From positions 496,001-560,000 of the forward strand of contig NZ_PVZC01000005.1 of assembly GCF_003002095.1 (NCBI RefSeq): 64,000 nucleotides of DNA, in the 5' to 3' direction. The DNA comes from Allonocardiopsis opalescens (lineage in GTDB: Bacteria; Actinomycetota; Actinomycetes; Streptosporangiales; Streptosporangiaceae). The position numbers and the translations under genes are program-made. Every line of letters starts with the position of its first letter. The stretch's first letter is position 1. Shown here piece by piece: positions 58,348-64,000 of the stretch. Below the pieces are notes generated by a model. That model had not been told where the DNA came from and searched no databases. It saw nothing but the letters and a program-made list of their open reading frames with translations.

Positions 58348-58478
58348 CGTCTCCCCGTGCCTTCCTCCGCGCGGCCGGCTCCGTCGCCGGCCGTCCATGC
58401 GCATCAGGGTGCGCGAACGCCCTTCTGGGGACCTTCCGGCCGCCTGCCGGTCCGGTTCGGCTCGGTTATTGTGGCGGT

Positions 58479-61028
58479 GTGCGTTTCGGAGTGCTGGGCC
58501 CGCTGGCGGTCTGGACCCGTGACGGCCGCGAGGTGCACGTCCCCGAACGCAAGGTGCGCACGGTGCTGGCCGTACTGCTGGCCGGGCGGCTCGACCACCC
58601 CCGCGGTCCCGTCTCGGCCGACCGGCTGGCCGCGGCGCTGTGGCGCGGGCGGCTCCCGGTCCATCCGGACGCCGTCGTCCAGACCAAGGTCTCGCAGCTG
58701 CGGCGCGTGTTCGCCGACGCCGAACCGGGCGGCCGCGGGCTGGTGCCGCCGCACCTGCCGGGCGGCTACCTGCTGCGGGCCGAGGCCGCTGATGTGGACG
58801 CAGAGGTCTTCGCCGACCTGCTCGCGCGGGCCAGGCGCGCGGAGGCGGCGGAGGCGGCGGCCCTGCTCGGGCGGGCACTGGAGCTGTGGCGGGGCCCGGC
58901 CTTCGCCGGGATGGCCGACGACGACGCGCTGCGCCCGGCGGCGGACCGCCTGGAGGAGCTGCGGCTCGAGGCCGTCGAGCGGCTGGCAGAGGCGCGGCTG
59001 GACCTCGGCGAGCACCACGCCCTCGCCGGGGAGCTGGGCGAGCTCGCCGCGCGCCACCCGCTGCGCGAGCGCCTGCGCGCCGCCCACATCCGCGCGCTGT
59101 ACCTGGCCGGACGCCAGCACGATGCCCTCGCCGCCTACACCGGGCTCCAGCGGCGGCTCTCCGACGAACTGGGCGTGGATCCCGGCCCCGAACTGTCGGC
59201 CCTGCACCGCTCGATCCTGCGCCACGAACTGGTGCCGGGCCCGGGCCCGCCCGCCCCGGGCGCGGCGTGGACGGCCCCGCCGGCTCCCGGGACGCCGGCG
59301 GGCGCGGCCCCGCCCGCCGCGGCGGTGCGGGCGCGCACGAACCTGCCCGCGCCGCTGACCCGCCTGGTGGGCCGCGACGCCGACGTGGCGCAGGTCCGCG
59401 CGCTGCTCGGCACCGAACGCCTCGTCACTCTCACCGGCCCCGGCGGCGTCGGCAAGACCCGGCTGGCCGTGGCCGCCGCGCACGGCCTGACGGAGGCCCA
59501 CCCCGGCGGCGTGTGGATCGTCGACCTCACCGCACTGTGCCGAGCCGCCGACCCGGGCACCCCGACCGTCTCCCTGGTATCCGACCTGGTCGCCGAGACC
59601 CTCGGCGTACGGGACGAACCCACCCACCCGGTCGGCGGCGGAGCGGCCGCAGGGCTCATCACGGCGGCGCACGGCCCGCGAGAAGGACCCGCGGCCAGCG
59701 CGCCCGGCCACGCGGCGGCCGACATGACGGCCGACCGGCTCCTCACGGCCCTGCGCGACCTGCGCGACGCGACCGCGCCCGCCGAGCGGGACACCGCCGC
59801 CGACCGGCTCGTCGCGACACTGCGCGAGGGGCTTTCGAACCGCACGCCGGACCGGCCGGAGACCGGCCGAACGGCCGAACGGCCGCTCACCGAGGCGCGC
59901 GAAGACCCCGGCGGCGACGCCCCGGGGCAGGAGGACGAGACCGCGGCCGACCGGCTCGTCGCCGCCCTGCGCGGACGCCGCACGCTGCTGGTGCTGGACA
60001 ACTGCGAGCACGTGATCGGCCCCGTCGCGGAGCTGGCCGGGCGGCTGCTGCCGGCAGTGCCCGACCTGCGGGTGCTCGCGACCAGCCAGGAACCGCTCGC
60101 CCTGGCCGGCGAGGTGCTGCGGCCGGTGCCGCCGCTGCCCGTGCCGGAGCCGTCGGCGCAGGAGGAACCCGAGGCGCTGCTCCGATTCGGCGCGGTACGG
60201 CTCTTCGTCGAGCGGGCCGCCGCAGCGGCGCCCGGCTTCGTCTTCGACCGGCGCAGCGCACCGGCGGTGGCGGCGGTCTGCCGGCGGCTCGACGGCGTCC
60301 CGCTCGCCCTGGAGCTGGCCGCGACCCGGCTGCGCGCGCTCGACGCCGCCGAGTTGGCGGCCCGGCTCGACGACCGTTTCCGGCTGCTGTCGGCCGGCAG
60401 CCGCGACGCGCCCGACCGGCAGCGCAGCCTGCAGGCGGTGATCGACTGGAGCTGCGAGCCGCTGACCGGACCCGAGCGCGCCGTACTGCGCCGGCTCGCC
60501 GTGCACGCCGACGGCTGCGTCCTGGCCGCGGCCGAAGAGGTGTGCGCCGGCGGCCCGGTGGCGAGTGCCGACGTGCTGGGCCTGCTGACGCGGCTGGTGG
60601 ACCGCTCCCTGGTCGCGGTGGTGCCGGGTGCCGACGGCCCCCGGTACCGGCTGCTGGAGTCCATCGCCGCCTACGGCGTGGACCGGATGCGGGAGGCCGG
60701 CGAGCTGGACGCCGTCCGGCGCCGCCACCGCGGGCACTACACCCGCCTCGCCGCCGCCGGCACCCGCCTCGACGGCCCCGGTCGCGACCGCTGGCTCCGC
60801 CGCCTGGACGCCGAGTCCGCCAACCTCCGCGCCGCCCTGGACGCCGCCCTCGCCGACGGCGACCACCGCGCCGCACAGACCCTCGTCTCGTCGCTGACCC
60901 GCTACTGGACCCTCCGCGGCCGCCACCACGAGGCCCGCCGCGCCCGCGACCGCGTCGCGGGCGCCCCGGACACCGGCGCGGACCGGCCGCACCCGTCCGT
61001 CAGCGCCGCCGCAGCACCCCGCGGATGA
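58479..61028 (+). CDS. AfsR/SARP-family regulator with NB-ARC ATPase domain
   Basis: An 849-residue regulator starting at GTG 58479. The N-terminal winged helix starts MRFGVLGPLAVWTRDGREV, and the BTAD ends DELGVDPGPELSALHRSIL (to about 245). An NB-ARC domain follows, with the P-loop TLTGPGGVGKTRLAVAAA near residue 315 and Walker B RTLLVLDNCEHV. Between these is an expanded linker with three TADRLLTALR-like motifs. The AP-ATPase core has VPLALELAATRLRAL and SLQAVIDWSCEPLTGPERAV. The C-terminus lacks the long TPR array of AfsR and ends soon after LVSSLTRYWTLRGR. Its last 29 bp overlap the convergent DinB gene. Confidence 0.92.
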   Translation: MRFGVLGPLAVWTRDGREVHVPERKVRTVLAVLLAGRLDHPRGPVSADRLAAALWRGRLPVHPDAVVQTKVSQLRRVFADAEPGGRGLVPPHLPGGYLLRAEAADVDAEVFADLLARARRAEAAEAAALLGRALELWRGPAFAGMADDDALRPAADRLEELRLEAVERLAEARLDLGEHHALAGELGELAARHPLRERLRAAHIRALYLAGRQHDALAAYTGLQRRLSDELGVDPGPELSALHRSILRHELVPGPGPPAPGAAWTAPPAPGTPAGAAPPAAAVRARTNLPAPLTRLVGRDADVAQVRALLGTERLVTLTGPGGVGKTRLAVAAAHGLTEAHPGGVWIVDLTALCRAADPGTPTVSLVSDLVAETLGVRDEPTHPVGGGAAAGLITAAHGPREGPAASAPGHAAADMTADRLLTALRDLRDATAPAERDTAADRLVATLREGLSNRTPDRPETGRTAERPLTEAREDPGGDAPGQEDETAADRLVAALRGRRTLLVLDNCEHVIGPVAELAGRLLPAVPDLRVLATSQEPLALAGEVLRPVPPLPVPEPSAQEEPEALLRFGAVRLFVERAAAAAPGFVFDRRSAPAVAAVCRRLDGVPLALELAATRLRALDAAELAARLDDRFRLLSAGSRDAPDRQRSLQAVIDWSCEPLTGPERAVLRRLAVHADGCVLAAAEEVCAGGPVASADVLGLLTRLVDRSLVAVVPGADGPRYRLLESIAAYGVDRMREAGELDAVRRRHRGHYTRLAAAGTRLDGPGRDRWLRRLDAESANLRAALDAALADGDHRAAQTLVSSLTRYWTLRGRHHEARRARDRVAGAPDTGADRPHPSVSAAAAPRG

Positions 61029-61512
61029 ACGCGGCCTGCCCGGCGTGCTGGAGGTCGTCGGAGACGACGCTGACCAGCCGCACGCCCAGGGTGACCGGCG
61101 GATCCCAGCCCTTGTCGACGACGCGCGCCAGGTCGTCATCGGTGATCGTCCGCAGGTACGCGACCGTGCTGTCGTGCACCGCGTCGTGGTAGCCGCGCAG
61201 CAGCTCGGGAGCGACGTCGCGGACGGCGGCCACATCGGCCGAGGAGTCCCCGTACCCGAGCGCCCGAGGCGGGAACGGCAGATCGAACCGGTCGTACCAG
61301 CCGTCGTCGGTCCACCGCTGCGGCCGCCCCGCCACCCCGGCGACATGGTCGTCCTGGATCCGCGTCAGATGCCACACCAGCCAGGCGATCGTGTTCGCCC
61401 CGCCATCGACCCGCGCCGTCAACTCCTCACCGGTCACCCCGTCGAGCACCCCGTGCACGACCCCCTGAATCCGCCCGAACGCGTCGACCAGCAAGTCCGA
61501 ACTCGCGCCCAT
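61000..61512 (-). CDS. DinB/DUF664 family (mycothiol transferase-like) protein
   Basis: A 170-residue four-helix-bundle protein of the DinB/DUF664 group. Metal ligands are expected in IAWLVWHLTRIQDDHV (first His) and in VVSDDLQHAGQAAFIRG (His near the C-terminus). The sequence YDRFDLPFPPRALGYGDSSA is typical of the actinobacterial mycothiol-dependent branch. Members transfer thiols such as mycothiol to substrates in detoxification. The stop overlaps the AfsR-like gene by 29 bp, an antisense arrangement. Confidence 0.9.
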   Translation of the reverse strand: MGASSDLLVDAFGRIQGVVHGVLDGVTGEELTARVDGGANTIAWLVWHLTRIQDDHVAGVAGRPQRWTDDGWYDRFDLPFPPRALGYGDSSADVAAVRDVAPELLRGYHDAVHDSTVAYLRTITDDDLARVVDKGWDPPVTLGVRLVSVVSDDLQHAGQAAFIRGVLRRR

Positions 61513-61723
61513 AGCGCCCTTCCCTCACCCGAACGACCGATCCCCCGCCAGCCTCGCATGCCGAGCCCCACGGCGCACGAACCGGTCCGGGGCGCGGCTG
61601 AGTGGGCACCTCCTGAGACGGGCGGGTACCCGTCCGTTCGACCGCTCCGCCGCCCGAACGGACATAGGTCAGCCCCGGGGGCGCCGGGGCTTGGTGGGGT
61701 GGTGGGGTGGTGGGGGGCGGGGT

Positions 61724-62470
61724 TCAGCCGTCGGTGGTCTGGCCGGGTTCTGATGCGCGGCGGACCAGTTCGACGAGTTCGTCGGGGGTGTAGGTGTGGG
61801 CGGCGATGCGTTCGACGAGGGTGCCGGCGGGCCTGCGGTCGGCGGTGTCGGGGGTGTCGCGGTCCTGGAGGTCGCGGCGCCACACGGCGTCGGCGATGTC
61901 GTCGATGCGGCGGTCGACCTCGTCGCGCACGATGGCGCGGATCCGGTTGAGGTCCTCGTTGCTGAGGGGCATGTCGTCTCCGATGCTGCGGGCGCGCTGG
62001 ACGATCTCGGCGCGCTGGGCGATGACGCGGCTCCCGGGGCAGGCGGTGCCGCCGAGGGACCACGACGGGCTCATGCTGTGGTAGGCCAGGCCGCTGCCGC
62101 CGGGGTTGTTCGTGACGGCCAGTGAGACGTCGTGGACGCGGTGGGCCCACTCCAGCACCTGGGCGCAGCGGTCGATCTGGGCGTCGGTCAGCGCGTCGTC
62201 GGCGTCGCCCTCATTCTCGATCGACACCGCGTAGCCGTTCGCGCCGGCGTTCGCCCAGGCGCGGTCGGAGGTGTCGACCCACTGGATCAGGCGGCCGTCC
62301 CTCCCGGTGCCGAAGTGGGCGCTGACGCGGGAGTCGGGATTGCGGAACCAGGAATCGGCGCCGTTCAGGGAGCCGACGATGATGTGCAGGATCACCAGCC
62401 GCGGCGCGCAGCCGCCGTTGGAGTGGTTGATGGAGATCGGGCGCCACTGGGCGCCCGGCATACGGGCCAT
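61724..62470 (-). CDS. N-acetylmuramoyl-L-alanine amidase (PGRP/Amidase_2 type)
   Basis: A 248-residue amidase read from ATG 62470 (GGAGGTCG upstream; the longer frame has no domain). Zinc ligands fit H in LVILHIIVGSL, H in GLAYHSMSPSW and C in GTACPGSRVI. YAVSIENEGDADDALTDAQI is the usual active-site strand. It cleaves the lactyl-Ala bond in peptidoglycan. No signal peptide is visible, which is typical of phage-derived endolysins, and the C-terminal ~90 residues are a charged helical tail instead of a wall-binding domain. It may be a prophage remnant or a cell-lysis effector. Confidence 0.88.
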   Translation of the reverse strand: MARMPGAQWRPISINHSNGGCAPRLVILHIIVGSLNGADSWFRNPDSRVSAHFGTGRDGRLIQWVDTSDRAWANAGANGYAVSIENEGDADDALTDAQIDRCAQVLEWAHRVHDVSLAVTNNPGGSGLAYHSMSPSWSLGGTACPGSRVIAQRAEIVQRARSIGDDMPLSNEDLNRIRAIVRDEVDRRIDDIADAVWRRDLQDRDTPDTADRRPAGTLVERIAAHTYTPDELVELVRRASEPGQTTDG

Positions 62471-62995
62471 GGCGACCTCCAGGCCGGTTCGGCCGACCGC
62501 GGCGATCGGGTCGGGGCGCCGGACCGCGGCCGGTGCGTGCTGGGTACCCGGCAGCCGCCCCGGCAAAGCCGCGATCGGCGTATGTGCCGGTCATCGGCGC
62601 GGTAACGGGGCCAGACGCTCGCGCGTCCGGCGGCGGCCGGCGCGCGGTAACGGTTCGGCACGGGCGGGTCGTCGGCGGTAGGACCTGTGTCCGGATCGGT
62701 CATGTCCGACCCACGCGAGGGGCCCTCCGTTGAACAGGACACCCCGCGAGGCCGCTCGGTCCCCCGGTCCGGCTGGTCCCCTGGCCCATCCGGTCCCCCG
62801 GTCCGGCTGGTCCAGTCGGTCCGCCCGGTTCACGAGGTCCACCGGTCCATCTGGCCCCTCGGTCCCCCAGTCCGTCCGGTCCATCAGGTCCCCGGCGTCC
62901 ACTGGTCCGTCCGGTCGACCCAAGCCGCGTCCGGTCCGCCCAAGCCGTCTGAGCCGTCTCCCGTCCGACCGGCCCGCTCGCCCGAGCGCGGGCCG
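62471..62995. other. Intergenic region with 9-bp-period minisatellite
   Basis: About 525 bp without a supported gene, dominated by the GGTCC-type tandem repeat described separately. Confidence 0.5.
62750..62945. repeat. Degenerate 9-bp tandem repeat (GGTCC-rich)
   Basis: Units of the kind GGTCCCCCG / GTCCGGCTG recur with a 9-bp period for about 190 bp. In one minus-strand frame this reads as a collagen-like Gly-Pro-rich stretch, but there is no start or conserved flank to support a gene. Confidence 0.7.
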
Positions 62996-63550
62996 TCAGA
63001 CGCGGCCGTCCTCCTCGGCGCGGCGCAGCAGGAACTCGCCGACCACCTTGTTGTGGCGGGCGTCCGCCAGCGCGTTGTGGAGGCCGGTCTCCTGCTCGGG
63101 CAGCCGTGGGTCGCCCAGCCGGACGGCCTCCTGCTTCAGGTCGAAGGCGAACATCGGCCACCCCGGCGGCCGGTCCTGGAACGAGCCGAACAGCCGCGCC
63201 GTCACCACGTAGTCGTACGGGCCGTACCACGCCCACAACTCCGGCCGCTCGACCCCGAGCACGAAGCCCGCGACCTCCTCGGCGATCAGGCTCTTCGGCT
63301 TCACACAGGGATCGCCGAGGTCGATCCCGGGCCACTCACCCGGCTCCCGGCCAGACCCGCCGCCCTCCGCCCGCGGCAGCGACGGAACGACGTGCGCCAT
63401 CAGCCACGCGTCCTCCCTGACCCGCTCCCACGGGGCGTCCCGCGCGACGGCGTAGTACTCGGCCCCGTCCTCACGGACCATCCCGATACTGATCAGCTCG
63501 ACGGTCCGCCCGTCCTCGATGAACTCGGTGTCGTAGTAGACGCGCGTCAT
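62996..63550 (-). CDS. 3'-5' exoribonuclease (RNase AS-like)
   Basis: A 184-residue DEDD exonuclease. It starts MTRVYYDTEFIEDGRTVELI with the first D and E, has VLGVERPELWAWYGPYDYVV with the middle Asp, and ends with GLHNALADARHNKVVGEFLL, giving the H and last D. It matches the actinobacterial RNase AS (Rv2179c) type, which trims poly(A)-ended RNA. The gene stands alone, downstream of the tRNA-Arg fragment and its terminator on the same strand. Confidence 0.93.
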   Translation of the reverse strand: MTRVYYDTEFIEDGRTVELISIGMVREDGAEYYAVARDAPWERVREDAWLMAHVVPSLPRAEGGGSGREPGEWPGIDLGDPCVKPKSLIAEEVAGFVLGVERPELWAWYGPYDYVVTARLFGSFQDRPPGWPMFAFDLKQEAVRLGDPRLPEQETGLHNALADARHNKVVGEFLLRRAEEDGRV

Positions 63551-63644
63551 CGTGCCGCCTCTCGGAACTCGCCCACCCGGCTGGAGCCGGCCGACCGCCG
63601 CGAACCCGAGCTGCCTGCTGTAGCTGTTGCTGCACCGGGCCTCG

Positions 63645-63688
63645 AAAACGACTCAGGGCGCCTCCCCCACTAAGGGAAACGCCCTGGT
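63645..63688 (-). terminator. Terminator downstream of the tRNA fragment
   Basis: On the minus strand CAGGGCG (63682-63688) pairs with CGCCCTG (63654-63660), with an inner TCCC/GGGA stem and a following AGTCGTTTT tail. It probably terminated the original tRNA gene. Confidence 0.8.
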
Positions 63689-63697
63689 CAAACCCTG

Positions 63698-63739
63698 CGC
63701 GCTCGGGAGGATTCGAACCCCCAACCTTCTGATCCGTTC
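63698..63739 (-). other. 3' half of tRNA-Arg(ACG): candidate attachment site
   Basis: The minus strand reads ACGGATCAGAAGG, then a T arm GGGGGTTCGAATCCTCC, acceptor strand CGAGCGC and a G discriminator: the anticodon-to-3'-end half of a tRNA-Arg(ACG). The matching 5' half (acceptor GCGCTCG, D arm) is missing; unrelated sequence adjoins at 63740. Such half copies mark att sites left by elements that integrate into tRNA 3' ends. Orientation places the element at coordinates above 63740, beyond the window, and ordinary chromosome on the left. Confidence 0.82.
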
Positions 63740-64000
63740 GACCACTTCGGCGATCAGCGGGCGAGCGGCCGGACGGCCGGTGAGCTGGGCTGACGGTCTC
63801 ATGATCTCTCACGGATACTCGACGTCTCTCGGCCGCATGTGCACCGGATGTGCACCGCGCACGCTCGATATGCATCCTCCTTGCAGCTATTCGCAGCACA
63901 TCGACGCTGTCCAGGCAGTCGAACATGAAACACCCCTGTCGCATATTGCGTCACAGGCGGGAGCACCGAGTTTGGTGGGCGATTCGCCGCCCCCAGTGGT
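63740..64000. other. Presumed edge of an integrated element
   Basis: 260 bp with noticeably more A/T than the rest of the window (for example TGCATCCTCCTTGCAGC). No gene is supported in this stretch; it is too short to show an integrase. Confidence 0.45.

Noticed and set aside
58404-61346. A 980-codon minus-strand frame opposite the AfsR-like gene
   Set aside because: The plus strand has complete winged-helix, BTAD and NB-ARC motifs. The minus frame is an antisense shadow, merging into the DinB region out of frame.
63698-63739. Complete tRNA gene
   Set aside because: Only the anticodon-to-3' half is present. The D arm and 5' acceptor strand cannot be found upstream on the minus strand.

Overview
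The window is a chromosomal segment of a high-GC Gram-positive actinomycete. GC-rich codons, GTG starts, leaderless promoters with a TAGxxT-type -10, a chaplin-like protein, SARP/AfsR regulators, an F420-type nitroreductase, a mycothiol-type DinB protein and RNase AS all point to a filamentous actinobacterium. A family such as the Nocardiopsaceae or Streptosporangiales would fit, but the genus cannot be fixed from this sequence. No rRNA gene, intact tRNA gene, transposase or CRISPR array was seen.

Layout. 0-2.9 kb (minus): a compact graspetide-type RiPP locus made of a precursor peptide, an ATP-grasp ligase and a PCMT-like methyltransferase, followed by a partial phosphotransferase. 3-4.5 kb: a Tat-exported GH30 glucuronoxylanase behind a perfect CebR/CelR-like operator. 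4.6-6.6 kb: small housekeeping or hypothetical genes and an Imm5-like immunity gene. 6.7-18 kb: a two-component system (regulator 10533-11267, kinase 6717-7826) beside a module with GT2, DUF2064, methyltransferase, two membrane proteins and a molybdopterin oxidoreductase. The regulator and its kinase are split by a 2.7-kb insert carrying a candidate PD-(D/E)XK nuclease effector and an overlapping partner gene.

18-32 kb: an OhrR-like MarR regulator divergent from an esterase, a four-repeat sortase-anchored chaplin-like protein, a TetR protein with two apparent HTH units, an isoprenylcysteine methyltransferase-like gene, a NarL-type two-component system next to a SARP regulator, a DUF885 peptidase and a membrane-anchored PstS-like protein. 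32-39.4 kb: an amino-sugar locus with a mannose-family PTS (IIA, IIB and a fused IIC-IID), a SIS-domain isomerase/deaminase, NagA and a DeoR regulator. Three copies of a long intergenic repeat lie in this locus. 39.5-47.4 kb: TetR/nitroreductase pair, PAF-acetylhydrolase-like lipase, a CdiA-CT RNase A-like toxin with an overlapping CdiI-like immunity gene, and a thioesterase/kinase/regulator operon.

48-54 kb: a LysR regulator, a truncated NmrA-like pseudogene, and two units (CoA-transferase plus CitE-like lyase; CitMHS transporter) that share an upstream 14-nt motif, suggesting uptake, CoA activation and cleavage of a citrate-like acid. 54-63.5 kb: GNAT, a small L7/L12-like protein, a MerR/aldo-keto reductase operon with a classic 19-bp-spacer promoter, SDR, an AfsR-like regulator, DinB, a peptidoglycan amidase and RNase AS. 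The right end carries the 3' half of a tRNA-Arg(ACG) with a terminator, best read as one attachment site of an integrated element extending past base 64000.

Cross-cutting signals: (i) a 75-nt repeat found three times, always downstream of a gene and in its sense direction; (ii) a longer repeat in the PTS/nag locus; (iii) five intergenic sites with paired DnaA-box-like sequences (CTGTGGAC/GTCCACAG); (iv) two or three toxin/immunity-like pairs with overlapping start and stop codons.
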